From positions 1-50,881 of the forward strand of contig CAMCYK010000013.1 in assembly GCA_945883695.1 (NCBI GenBank): 50,881 nucleotides of DNA. The letters are read 5' to 3'. This DNA is from Akkermansia muciniphila. GTDB taxonomy: Bacteria > Verrucomicrobiota > Verrucomicrobiia > Verrucomicrobiales > Akkermansiaceae. Below are positions 37,379-44,992 of the stretch, one piece after another. The translations under genes were made by a program, and so were the position numbers. A model generated the notes under the pieces. The model searched no databases, was not told the DNA's origin, and saw only the letters and a program-made list of their open reading frames with translations. Within the stretch, counting starts at the first letter, position 1; each line of letters opens with the position of its first letter.

Positions 37379-39394
37379 TCAGGGGGCGAACCGCGGCCGG
37401 ACGTCCGCCGGCCGCCCGTTGGCGAATTCCGCCCGGCCCTCGCCATCGACGGAAGCGCCGAATGCCTCGCCGCCGGCCTCGACGTAAATCGCCCCCTCGC
37501 CCCACTTCGCGTGGACCGGCGCGGGACCGCCGTCACCCGCCCGGTAGAGAAAGCCGGCATCCCGGGCGAGGTCGCGTCGCTTGCCGTCCCGCCAGACCCC
37601 GAGCTGCCGCGGGTCGTCATTCCAATGGAAGCCAATCCATTTGCCGTCGGCGGCTTTGTACTGGACCACGCCCTCGGCCAGCTTCGAAAGGTCGACCTCC
37701 GCCTCCAGCACGCCCGCTTGGAACGCTTCGAAGCTGCCGTGCGATTCCTTTTCCCCGACCTCGACCGCCACCCCGCAAAAGGCCCCGCCGCTGCCGCGGG
37801 CGGCCAGCACCTGGTGACCCGGGAAGGGCGGCTTCTCGCCCGCGGCGATCTTCGCGGTCAGATCCCCGTCGCGCTGGAACGCGGAAGCCCCGAGCGGCCG
37901 GAGCGCGACCCAGGTCCGCTCGCATTCGAGGAAGGTGACGCCGTTTTTCTCCGAGATCTTGACCGCTTCCGGGACCACCCAGCTCCACGGCGAAGCGCCG
38001 TCGCGCACCAGCCAGAGGGCGAGGTTGCCGTGCTGGGCAACGCGGTTTTCGGCGGCAACCTTGCCTTTCTGATAGAGCGGCGACCCCGGGAAGGCCGGGT
38101 CGGGGCCGGGGACCGCTTGCAAGGCCCGCGCGCCGTCCTTGGAGTCGTGGACCAGGATCTTGAAGCCGTTCACGTCGCCGCCGTCGACCGAGGTCCCGCC
38201 GGTCAGCGAGCCCATCTGGAAGCTGTGGCCGAAGTACTGGGTCTCGAGGTATTCCGGCTTGCTGTCCGCCTGGTAGCCGGTGGTCGCGCCGTACGAAGGC
38301 TTCGCCGCGAAGAGCTCGAGCGGCTTGGCGAATTCCTTGCGCGCCAGTTTCATCACCGCGGCCGGCGGGCGATAGGCGCTGGTGATCAGGTGGACCTCGT
38401 CGGACTCCCAATGGGTGTTCGGCCGCGGGCTATCGCCGAACCACACCCACAGCATGCCCGGCGCGCTGCCGCCGAAGGGTTGCGGATGGTTGTAGTCGCG
38501 CTTGGTCGGCCCGTTGAAGCCGCCGCGCCAGTACTTCACCGCGCCGATCGTCGCCATGAAATCGAGGCAGGCCTTGGCCGCGGATTTGATTTCGGGGTCC
38601 TTCGCGAAGTCGTAAAGATTGACCAGCGGCGCCAGCGAGTGGCCGTGGTAGTTCTCGGAGTCCCACTCGCCCATGCCGACCCGGTAAAGCGTCCGCGTGT
38701 AATCGAGCAGCTGCTTCTTGTAGAGTTCCGTGGTCTCCCGGTTGCCGGTCTCCTCGGCCATCAGGTAGACACTGGTGAGGCGCATCAGGTAAAGGTTCTC
38801 GGTCGAGCGGACATCGACCCACGAGTTCCTCGCGTCGGGCCCCCAGCCTTCCTTTGGTTGCGTGAAGGTGTAATGCGGACGCCGCAGCGGATCCCGCGCC
38901 GTCCACGCCTTCGCCCCGTCGAACATCCGCTGCCGGTAGGCCGGCTCTAACAGGCCACCGAAGAGAAAGTATTTCCGCATCTGGTGCTTCAGCGTGAAGC
39001 AGGCGTAGTAGTCGATCCCACGGGTCTCGCGGTGCCACTCGTCCTGCTGCGCGTCCTCGACCTGCAAGTCCTTCACCGCCGCCAGCCCGCGGCCGCCGAC
39101 CGCGTGCGCCATCAGGTAGCCGTAGGAGCGTTTCTCGTTCTCGAAATAGGTGTTGCCGGGGTTCGCCTTGACCTCCATCTGGGCCGCGATGATCCCGCGC
39201 GCCCGCTGCTGGAATTCGCGTTCCCAGGCTTCCGGCCACGGGTTGCGGAAGCGCTCCTCGACCGGCGGGGACTTGAAGACCAGCCCGCCCGTGTCGTCCT
39301 TGCCGGTGAAATCCGCGAGGTCTTTCCACGGCCCGGCGGACGCGGACCCGGTGATCAGGGCGGGAACGAGGACGAGCAGCGGCGGGAATTTCAT
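37379..39394 (-). CDS. Large secreted protein, unknown; possible (alpha/alpha)6-barrel lyase or hydrolase
   Basis: The 671-residue protein has a signal peptide (FPPLLVLVPALITGSASA). The N-terminal two thirds are helical and aromatic-rich, with segments such as NSWVDVRSTENLYLMRLTSV, MGEWDSENYHGHSLAPLVNL and RDYNHPQPFGGSAPGMLWVW, which look like an (alpha/alpha)6 toroid as in polysaccharide lyases or glycosidases. Tyr, His, Asn and Asp clusters (NYHGH, ETQYFGHSFQMGS) could form an active site. The C-terminal third is beta-rich (LAEGVVQYKAADGKWIGFHW). I do not recognise the family and cannot assign a reaction. It is probably in one unit with the downstream ThuA protein gene, suggesting joint polysaccharide handling (inference). 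Confidence 0.75.
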   Translation of the reverse strand: MKFPPLLVLVPALITGSASAGPWKDLADFTGKDDTGGLVFKSPPVEERFRNPWPEAWEREFQQRARGIIAAQMEVKANPGNTYFENEKRSYGYLMAHAVGGRGLAAVKDLQVEDAQQDEWHRETRGIDYYACFTLKHQMRKYFLFGGLLEPAYRQRMFDGAKAWTARDPLRRPHYTFTQPKEGWGPDARNSWVDVRSTENLYLMRLTSVYLMAEETGNRETTELYKKQLLDYTRTLYRVGMGEWDSENYHGHSLAPLVNLYDFAKDPEIKSAAKACLDFMATIGAVKYWRGGFNGPTKRDYNHPQPFGGSAPGMLWVWFGDSPRPNTHWESDEVHLITSAYRPPAAVMKLARKEFAKPLELFAAKPSYGATTGYQADSKPEYLETQYFGHSFQMGSLTGGTSVDGGDVNGFKILVHDSKDGARALQAVPGPDPAFPGSPLYQKGKVAAENRVAQHGNLALWLVRDGASPWSWVVPEAVKISEKNGVTFLECERTWVALRPLGASAFQRDGDLTAKIAAGEKPPFPGHQVLAARGSGGAFCGVAVEVGEKESHGSFEAFQAGVLEAEVDLSKLAEGVVQYKAADGKWIGFHWNDDPRQLGVWRDGKRRDLARDAGFLYRAGDGGPAPVHAKWGEGAIYVEAGGEAFGASVDGEGRAEFANGRPADVRPRFAP

Positions 39395-39542
39395 GGCCAG
39401 TCACGTTTAACGGTGATGTCGGGCTCCCGCTGTCAGAATGTCCCTTTGAGAAACCGGAATTCCAACGGCCCGATTTTCTCATTCCCGGACTTCCACAACC
39501 CCGCCAACTTCCCCGCGTGATCCTATCGCCCGCCCCGCACCC

Positions 39543-40085
39543 ATGAAGTCCCCTGCCAAAACCACCTTCGCCTTCGGCAGCGCGGGCTTCTGCCTGGTCG
39601 ACATCGAGACCACCGGCCTCTCGCCGCAGGGCCACGAGATCACCGAAATCGCGGCGATCCGGGTGGACGAGCGCTTCGAAGTGGTCGGCGAAATGGCCCG
39701 GCTGGTCCGCACCACCCGGCCGGTGCCTTGGCACATCACGCAGTTGACCGGGATTTCCGACGCGCTGCTCCGCGCCCAGGGCATCGAGCTGCGGCGGGCG
39801 CTCGACGAGACCTACCGCTTCGTCGAGGGCACGCCGTCGTTCGCCCACAACGCGCGCTTCGACCGCGGCTTCCTCGACGCCCATGCCGAGCGCTCCGCGA
39901 TGCCGTTCCGCTTTCCGCTGGAGTGCTCGATCCCCGTCTTCAAGCGCCTGATCCCCGGCCGCAAAGGCTACGGCCTGCCGGTGCTGGCGGCGGCACTGCG
40001 GGTCCACGGCGGCGGGGCCCACCGCGCGCTGGCGGATTGCCGGGTCCTGCTGGAGTGCCTGAAGAAGGCGCATGGAGTGGGTTGA
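39543..40085 (+). CDS. DEDDh 3'-5' exonuclease, DnaQ/epsilon-like
   Basis: The 180-residue protein is a single exonuclease domain: FCLVDIETTGLSPQGHEITE (Exo I, Asp20 and Glu22), WHITQLTGISDALL, SFAHNARFDRGFLDAH (Exo II, Asp), and GGGAHRALADCRVLLECL (Exo III, His and Asp). This DEDDh set removes nucleotides from 3' ends with two metal ions. Stand-alone proteins of this kind include proofreading subunits, PolC-like exonucleases and general nucleases, so the precise role is open; it is shorter than the typical ~240-residue DnaQ and lacks a C-terminal tail. The ATG at 39543 fits the domain start. kdsD begins 55 bases downstream. Confidence 0.9.
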   Translation: MKSPAKTTFAFGSAGFCLVDIETTGLSPQGHEITEIAAIRVDERFEVVGEMARLVRTTRPVPWHITQLTGISDALLRAQGIELRRALDETYRFVEGTPSFAHNARFDRGFLDAHAERSAMPFRFPLECSIPVFKRLIPGRKGYGLPVLAAALRVHGGGAHRALADCRVLLECLKKAHGVG

Positions 40086-40140
40086 GTTCCCGCGAGAATT
40101 TCGCATTCCCGCGGCGCACCCGTCCCGCCATGCTCCGCGC

Positions 40141-41112
40141 ATGGATTTCCTGGCGAAGGCACGGCACGTGATCGAGATCGAAACCGGGGCGCTGCAACGG
40201 ATGGCGGCGCGGCTCGACGAGGGCTTCTCCCGGGCGGTGACCCTTCTCCACGAAACCCTCGACCAGCGCGGCAAGATCGTCGTGGTCGGGATCGGCAAGT
40301 CCGGCAACATCGGCCACAAGATCGCCGCCACGCTGAACTCGACCGGCGCGACCGCGGTGGTCCTCAACTCCCAGAACGCCCTGCACGGCGACCTCGGGAT
40401 CCTGTCCGATGGCGACGCGGTGCTGTTGCTTTCCTATTCCGGAGAGACGCCCGAGCTGCTCGACCTGCTGCCGCACATCAAGCGCTTCGACGTCGGCCTG
40501 ATCGCGCTGACCGGCAAGGCGGACTCGACCCTTGCCGAGCACTGCGACGTGACGCTGGACACCTCGGTCGACCGCGAGGCCTGCCCGATGAACCTCGCGC
40601 CGACTTCTTCCTCGACCGCCATGCTGGTGATGGGCGACGCGCTGGCGATGGTCTTGTTGGAGGCGCGCGGCTTCACCGAGAAGCAATTCGCGCGCTTCCA
40701 TCCGGGCGGCGCGCTCGGCCGGGCGCTGCTGACCCGGGTGTCGGACATCATGCGTTCCGGCGACCAGCTGGCGTCCATTCCCGAAGGCTCGACCGTCCGC
40801 GACGCGCTGGTCGCGATGTCCTCCGCCCGCTCCGGCGCCTGCCTGGTGCTGCTGCCGGACGGAAAACTCGCCGGGATTTTCACCCACGGGGATTTCGCCC
40901 GCTGCTACCAGCAGGACCCGCTGGTCGGCGCCCGGCCGGTGGCCGGTTTCATGACCCGCCGGCCGATCAGCGTGGACGCCGATTCGCTGGCGGTCGAGGC
41001 GGTGCAGACGATCGGATCGCACCGGGTGGACGACGTCGTGGTGGTGGATACCGAAGGCAAGGCGGTCGGCCTGGTCGACACCCAGGACCTCGCCCGGCTG
41101 AAGATCGTTTGA
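40141..41112 (+). CDS. kdsD: Arabinose-5-phosphate isomerase KdsD/KpsF
   Basis: The 323-residue protein interconverts ribulose-5-phosphate and arabinose-5-phosphate, the first step toward Kdo of lipopolysaccharide. The N-terminal SIS domain (1-190) has VVVGIGKSGNIGHKIAATLN and then STGA, LSYSGETPELLDLLP, and NLAPTSSSTAMLVMGDALA. FHPGGALGRALL follows, and two CBS domains complete the protein (MRSGDQLASIPEGSTVRDA, ISVDADSLAVEAVQTIGSHR). The ATG at 40141 begins the conserved region. Its presence implies a Gram-negative outer membrane with Kdo-type LPS. Neighbours are not other Kdo genes. Confidence 0.95.
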   Translation: MDFLAKARHVIEIETGALQRMAARLDEGFSRAVTLLHETLDQRGKIVVVGIGKSGNIGHKIAATLNSTGATAVVLNSQNALHGDLGILSDGDAVLLLSYSGETPELLDLLPHIKRFDVGLIALTGKADSTLAEHCDVTLDTSVDREACPMNLAPTSSSTAMLVMGDALAMVLLEARGFTEKQFARFHPGGALGRALLTRVSDIMRSGDQLASIPEGSTVRDALVAMSSARSGACLVLLPDGKLAGIFTHGDFARCYQQDPLVGARPVAGFMTRRPISVDADSLAVEAVQTIGSHRVDDVVVVDTEGKAVGLVDTQDLARLKIV

Positions 41113-41166
41113 ACACCTCTTCGCACTTGATTCCTTAAGAATACCGAAGTATTCAGGTCCCCTCTC

Positions 41167-42084
41167 ATGGCGAGAACCCGCAAGAAGCAGATCAAGCTCG
41201 GCTCGACGACGCTCGGCGGCAACCGCCGCCGGCGGCGGCAAACCTTGTCGGAGGTGTTGCGCCGCGCGAGCGCGCGGGCCCACGAGCGGACCAACCGGCG
41301 GCTCGGCCAGCGGGATCTGAAGCATGTCCGCGCGGCGATCGCCGGGACCACCTTCGGCTATGAGGACGCCCCGACCGCAGCGCTGACGCGGGTGACGCGC
41401 TGGCTGCTCGGCCTGCTGCTGCTGCCCTTGTGCTGGATTACCTCGTGGACCTTCTTCGCGCAGTTCAGCAACGCGACGATCGATCACGGCTTCTGGAAAA
41501 TGCCGGCGTTCTGGTACTTCGCGACCGGCGCGCTGCTGATGACCGGCTGGTTTTTCAGCGGACTGCTGCGGCCGTTCTTCCTCTACCTCTACGTGCTCGG
41601 CCACGAGCTGACCCACATCCTGACCATCTGGGCCTTCCGCGGACGGGTCAGCGACTGGGACGCGACCTCCGAGGGCGGCTATGTGACGACCGACAAGTCG
41701 AACATCGTCATCGCGCTGTCCCCGTATTTCCTGCCGCTGTGGGCGACGGTCGGGGTGATCGTGCACGCGCTGTTAGGCCTGGCCTTCGACCTGCCGCCGG
41801 TGTCGGACAAGATCCTGTTCGGCTGGGTCGGTTTCTTCTGGGCCTTCCACCTGTTGTGGACGCTCTGGATGATCCCGCGCGACCAGCCGGACTTGAAAGA
41901 GAACGGACGCTTCCTGTCGCTGATCATCATCTATCTGGCGAACCAGCTGGTGCTGACGGTGCTGCTTTGCGCGGTGGCCAAGCCTTTCGGGTTCGAGGAA
42001 TTCGGCAACCAGTGGGTGGCCAACGCGGCGCGGTCGTGGGAAGGCTTCCTGCGGCTGGCGCGGGAGATCCGCTTCGGCGGGTAG
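41167..42084 (+). CDS. M50-like integral membrane protein with an HELTH motif
   Basis: The 305-residue protein has a basic, Arg-rich N-terminal region (~1-75) and about five to six transmembrane segments. In the third, LYVLGHELTHILTIWAFRGR holds an HExxH zinc motif with His146, Glu147 and His150. A later membrane stretch IALSPYFLPLWATVGVIVH could hold the third ligand region. This is the arrangement of M50-type intramembrane metalloproteases, though the classic NPDG or similar third block is not obvious. A membrane protease role is likely but the substrate is unknown. It begins 54 bases after kdsD. The region downstream is full of hairpin repeats. Confidence 0.75.
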   Translation: MARTRKKQIKLGSTTLGGNRRRRRQTLSEVLRRASARAHERTNRRLGQRDLKHVRAAIAGTTFGYEDAPTAALTRVTRWLLGLLLLPLCWITSWTFFAQFSNATIDHGFWKMPAFWYFATGALLMTGWFFSGLLRPFFLYLYVLGHELTHILTIWAFRGRVSDWDATSEGGYVTTDKSNIVIALSPYFLPLWATVGVIVHALLGLAFDLPPVSDKILFGWVGFFWAFHLLWTLWMIPRDQPDLKENGRFLSLIIIYLANQLVLTVLLCAVAKPFGFEEFGNQWVANAARSWEGFLRLAREIRFGG

Positions 42085-42112
42085 AGCTCCGCGCTGCGGT
42101 TGCCTCGTACAG

Positions 42113-42149
42113 CCCGAGGTTGAGCCGGCGAAGGAGGCTCTACCTCGGG
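42113..42149. repeat. REP-like hairpin A (14-bp stem, 9-base loop)
   Basis: CCCGAGGTTGAGCC (42113-42126) pairs with GGCTCTACCTCGGG (42136-42149) with one mismatch. Same stem and loop length as hairpin C; shared pattern CCC(G/A)AGGT...ACCT(C/T)GGG. Confidence 0.75.
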
Positions 42150-42169
42150 GACAAGGCGCGGGTTCCACC

Positions 42170-42257
42170 AACCCCGAAGCGGGTTGCCTCGGGTCCGCAG
42201 GATGGGTGGGCTGCCAACCGGACTCTCGTTCCGCCCGAGGCAACCCGCGTTGGGGTT
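42170..42257. repeat. REP-like inverted repeat B (24-bp arms, 40-base loop)
   Basis: Arms at 42170-42193 and 42234-42257 are reverse complements at 22 of 24 positions, with the core GGGTTGCCTCGGG / CCCGAGGCAACCC. The core shares CCCGAGG with hairpin A in inverted sense, suggesting a common family. Confidence 0.75.
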
Positions 42258-42277
42258 GCGAAACGCCGGCCGGGATA

Positions 42278-42314
42278 CCCAAGGTAGGCACTCCTGCGTC
42301 GTGCCAACCTTGGG
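42278..42314. repeat. REP-like hairpin C (14-bp stem, 9-base loop)
   Basis: CCCAAGGTAGGCAC (42278-42291), loop of 9, GTGCCAACCTTGGG (42301-42314), one mismatch. Its stem and loop sizes equal hairpin A. Confidence 0.75.
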
Positions 42315-42364
42315 CTGTAAGAGGAAACGGCTTTGCCGTTGGGGACGCACACAACAACGAATCC

Positions 42365-42425
42365 CCATCTACCATCTACCATCTACCATCTACCATCTAC
42401 CATCTACCATCTACCATCTACCATC
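42365..42425 (+). repeat. CCATCTA heptanucleotide array at the avtA 3' end
   Basis: Eight perfect CCATCTA units (42365-42420) and a partial ninth. The last units form the final codons and the TAG stop of avtA read on the minus strand. The unit has the same NNATCNN form as the array in leuS (22167) and the same copy number, eight. Confidence 0.92.
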
Positions 42426-43693
42426 ACCTCCTCATGCGCCTTCCGCACCTCCTCACCGATCGCCTGGATGCCGCGGCGGACGGTGCGCTCGTCCATGGTG
42501 AAGGTCATCCGCAGGCACTCGTGGCGGTGGTGCCAGGTCTCGTCGTCGTGGCCGAAGAAGAAGTAGTGGCCGGAGATGATCAACACGCCGCGCTTCTTCA
42601 GCCGCTCGTAGAGTTCGCGCGAGGTGATCGGCAGGCCGGGGAACCAGAGCCAGAGGAAGAGCGCCCCTTCGCTCCGATGAACGTAGTAGTCGAAGTCCTC
42701 GCCGAAGCTCTCCGCCACGAACCCGCGGGCCTGGCGGGATTTTTCGATGTAGAAGGGCCGCACGGTCTCGTCGGCGAGCTTCAGGATCTCGCCGCTCTCG
42801 ACCAGCGGCAGGGCGATCGCCTGGCCGATGTTCGGGTTGGCGAGGCCGATCACCGCGCTCATCGAGGCCATCGCGGCGGCGATCTCCGGATGCGCGACCA
42901 CGATGCCGGTGCGGGTGCCCGGCAGGCCGATTTTGGAAAGGCTGAGGGTCAGGATGACATGCTCGTCCCACACCGGCTTCGCGTCGGTGAAGAGGATGTT
43001 GGGGAAGGGCGCGCCGTAGGCGTTGTCGATGATCAGCGGGATGCCGTGCGACTTCGCGAGATCGGACAGGCGGGCGATTTCCTCGTCGGTGAGAACGTTG
43101 CCGGTGGGATTGGTCGGGCGGGAGACGCAGATCGCCGCGATCTCGGCGGTGACTTCCAGCGCGTCGAAATCCACGCGGTACTTGAACTCGTGCGGGCCGG
43201 TCTTCTCGATCTTCGGCGGCACCGCGCGGAACAGGTCGCCGCCGGCACCCTGGTTGGCGTAGCCGATGTATTCGGGGACCAGCGGCAGCAGGATCTTCTT
43301 GCTGCGGCCGTCGGGCATGGGTCCGGCGAGCAGGTTGAAGAGGAAGAAGAACGCGGTCTGGCCGCCGGAAGTGATGGCGACGTTTTCCGGGCCGAGCTGC
43401 CAGCCGAACTCACGGCGGAACAGGGCGGCGAGGGCGGCGATGAACTTGGGATTCCCGCGCGGCGGGTCGTAGTTGGCGAGGACGCGCTCCAGCGCGCCCG
43501 GCTCGGCGAGGATTTCCTCCATCCGGCGGCGCCACAGCGCGTTGACTTCCGGGATGTGGGCGGGCTGGCCGCCGCCGAGCATGCAGATGTCGGGACCGCC
43601 GCTCGCCAGGGCGTTGCCGAGGTCTTCCATCAGTTCCTCGATGCCGCTGCCGCCGGCGAGCTGCCGGCCAAAGGTGGAGAATTCGTGGTTCAT
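42404..43693 (-). CDS. avtA: Valine-pyruvate aminotransferase AvtA-like
   Basis: The 429-residue PLP enzyme matches E. coli AvtA (417) nearly end to end: FGRQLAGGSGIEELMEDLGN, MLGGGQPAHIPE, NYDPPRGN, ITSGGQTAFFFLFNLLAG, PEYIGYANQGAG, VSRPTNPTGNVLTDEE, IDNAYGAPFP, LTLSLSKIGLPGTRTG with Lys254 as the likely PLP lysine, and GALFLWLWFPGLPIT. It transfers amino groups between valine and pyruvate or alanine. Start ATG 43693 matches AvtA; the frame is open further upstream. The natural end should be near EEVRKAHEEV; the last six codons (MVDGRW) and the TAG stop come from the CCATCTA array, so the repeat has captured the 3' end. Confidence 0.93.
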   Translation of the reverse strand: MNHEFSTFGRQLAGGSGIEELMEDLGNALASGGPDICMLGGGQPAHIPEVNALWRRRMEEILAEPGALERVLANYDPPRGNPKFIAALAALFRREFGWQLGPENVAITSGGQTAFFFLFNLLAGPMPDGRSKKILLPLVPEYIGYANQGAGGDLFRAVPPKIEKTGPHEFKYRVDFDALEVTAEIAAICVSRPTNPTGNVLTDEEIARLSDLAKSHGIPLIIDNAYGAPFPNILFTDAKPVWDEHVILTLSLSKIGLPGTRTGIVVAHPEIAAAMASMSAVIGLANPNIGQAIALPLVESGEILKLADETVRPFYIEKSRQARGFVAESFGEDFDYYVHRSEGALFLWLWFPGLPITSRELYERLKKRGVLIISGHYFFFGHDDETWHHRHECLRMTFTMDERTVRRGIQAIGEEVRKAHEEVMVDGRW

Positions 43694-43706
43694 GACACGG
43701 GTGCCG

Positions 43707-43734
43707 TTGACCGGCGGGGCCGTGACCCTATAGT
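43707..43734 (+). promoter_or_regulatory. Sigma-70-like promoter of the peroxiredoxin gene
   Basis: TTGACC (43707-43712), 16-base spacer, TATAGT (43729-43734), 32 bases before the ATG at 43767. This is the best promoter match seen in the window. It lies in the short gap to the divergent avtA. Confidence 0.6.
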
Positions 43735-43766
43735 CGCCGCTCAATTCCGAACAACCTTTGAATCCC

Positions 43767-44261
43767 ATGGCACTCCAAGTTGGCGACACCGCTCCTGATT
43801 TCACCCTCGTTTCCAAAACCGCCGATGGCCCGCAGCTGGTGAAGCTGTCGGAGCTGGTCGGAACATCGAACCTCGTGCTGCTGTTCGTGCCGATGGCCTT
43901 CACCGGCGTCTGCACCACCGAGCTGTGCGACGTTTCCGGCGGCATCGCGGAATACGAGGCGCTCGACGCCAAGGTCTTCGGCATCTCCGGCGACAATCCT
44001 TTCGCGCAGGAAGCCTGGGCGCAGAAGTCGGGGATCACCCTGCCGCTGCTCAGCGACTACGAGCACAACGTCGCCAAGGCCTACGGCGTGGCCTATGACC
44101 AGTTCCTGCCCGAAGCCAACCTGATCATGGGCGGCGTGCCGAAGCGCTCCGCCTTCGTTATCGATAAGGGCGGCATCGTCCGCTACGCCGAAGTCCAGGA
44201 GCACCCGAAGGACCTGCCGGACTTCGCGGCGGTGAAGGCCGCGCTGCAGGCGCTCGGCTGA
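43767..44261 (+). CDS. Peroxiredoxin (AhpC/TSA family, AhpE/BCP-like)
   Basis: The 164-residue thioredoxin-fold peroxidase starts ALQVGDTAPDFTLVSKTADG and has the active-site block FVPMAFTGVCTTELCDVSGG. The peroxidatic Cys is in TGVCTTE with a second Cys five residues on. Later come FGISGDNPFAQEAWAQKSG and PKRSAFVIDKGGIVRYAEV. It reduces hydrogen peroxide and organic peroxides. The family TxxC motif holds (TGVC). ATG 43767 is preferred over TTG 43758 because the conserved VGDTAPDF follows at once. It has its own promoter (43707) and a bidirectional terminator (44288), so it is a single-gene unit divergent from avtA. Confidence 0.9.
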   Translation: MALQVGDTAPDFTLVSKTADGPQLVKLSELVGTSNLVLLFVPMAFTGVCTTELCDVSGGIAEYEALDAKVFGISGDNPFAQEAWAQKSGITLPLLSDYEHNVAKAYGVAYDQFLPEANLIMGGVPKRSAFVIDKGGIVRYAEVQEHPKDLPDFAAVKAALQALG

Positions 44262-44287
44262 TCCAAGCCGCCCGATTCCAAGAAAAA

Positions 44288-44318
44288 GGCCGCGGGGATC
44301 ACCCGCGGCCTGCTTTTT
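44288..44318. terminator. Bidirectional intrinsic terminator
   Basis: GGCCGCGGG (44288-44296), loop GATCA, CCCGCGGCC (44302-44310), then TGCTTTTT. AAAAA precedes the stem at 44283-44287, so it can stop transcripts of both the peroxiredoxin gene and the convergent SH3-like lipoprotein gene. Confidence 0.92.
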
Positions 44319-44327
44319 GAAACCCTG

Positions 44328-44954
44328 TCAGAGACTTCCCCCTTCGACCGGCGGCAACTCCTCGGCCTCGTTGCCGGGTGGCAGCGGGGTCGATGCCGGC
44401 GGGACCACCGGTTCCTCGAACGGCACCGGCGGCACGTCCGGAATCGACGGATCCAGGGGAATCGACGGATCCACGGGAATCACCGGCGCGTCGGGATCGA
44501 TGACCGGCGGAATGCTCGGCGCTCCGGGATCGATTCCGCCGGGGGGCAGCGCTCCCGGAGGCAGCGGATAGACCTGGATGGCATTGGGCGAGACGCTGGC
44601 CGGCGCGGCGGCGGGATCGGCCACCTGGACGGATGGCACGAAGCCCACCTCGCCACTGTTGAGCTCCACCTTGGCGAATATCCCGTCGTCGGAAATCACC
44701 TTCATCTCGGTATTGATCGGCAACTGGCGGTCCGCGCTGGCATCGCCCTTCGGCCGCTTGCTGAAAAACGCGGCGTTGTCCATCCCGCTGCGGACATAGG
44801 AGCCGGGGCGGAGACCGGTTTGCGCGACCGGCGTATTGCGCCCCGATCCCGGTGCCGTGAGTGGGTCGAAACTCCCGCTGGTATTGAGTTCACCCGTTTC
44901 GCACGAGGCGAGAACGAGGGCGACGGAAGCAATGGCGATGGAATGACCCTTCAT
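44328..44954 (-). CDS. Proline-rich lipoprotein with an SH3-like domain
   Basis: The 208-residue protein begins with a lipoprotein signal (MKGHSIAIASVALVLASC). A region resembling a bacterial SH3 fold follows (TEMKVISDDGIFAKVELNSG then EVGFVPSVQVAD). The C-terminal ~95 residues are almost only Pro, Asp, Ile, Val and Ser (PVIDPDAPVIPVDPSIPLDP, SIPDVPPVPFEEP), an extended spacer. It is probably anchored in the envelope with its tail reaching through the wall or periplasm. An ATG at 44966 would add four residues (MPIN). No partner genes are evident; it lies next to the RmlD-like gene on the same strand. Confidence 0.75.
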   Translation of the reverse strand: MKGHSIAIASVALVLASCETGELNTSGSFDPLTAPGSGRNTPVAQTGLRPGSYVRSGMDNAAFFSKRPKGDASADRQLPINTEMKVISDDGIFAKVELNSGEVGFVPSVQVADPAAAPASVSPNAIQVYPLPPGALPPGGIDPGAPSIPPVIDPDAPVIPVDPSIPLDPSIPDVPPVPFEEPVVPPASTPLPPGNEAEELPPVEGGSL

Positions 44955-44992
44955 GTTGATGGGCATGAAGCTGCCACGACCCCGGGAAGGGG

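Larger units (their letters stand above)
42085..42403. other. Intergenic region between convergent genes, hairpin repeats and heptamer array
   Basis: A 319-base gap between the M50-like gene and avtA. It contains three long hairpins (42113, 42170, 42278), a small one (AACGGC-TTT-GCCGTT, 42326-42340), and the start of an eight-unit CCATCTA array. No gene is seen. Almost the whole region is repeat-derived. Confidence 0.75.

Noticed and set aside
35137..37938. A 933-codon open frame on the plus strand
   Set aside because: It is antisense to the ThuA giant protein, with an Ala/Gly/Val/Asp-rich composition typical of shadow frames and no motif.
38430..40367. A 645-codon minus-strand frame spanning the exonuclease gene
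   Set aside because: It overlaps the recognised 671-residue secreted protein in another frame and is antisense to the DEDDh exonuclease.
42365..42425. Possible CRISPR or coding repeat
   Set aside because: The 7-bp unit has no spacers and is far shorter than CRISPR repeats.
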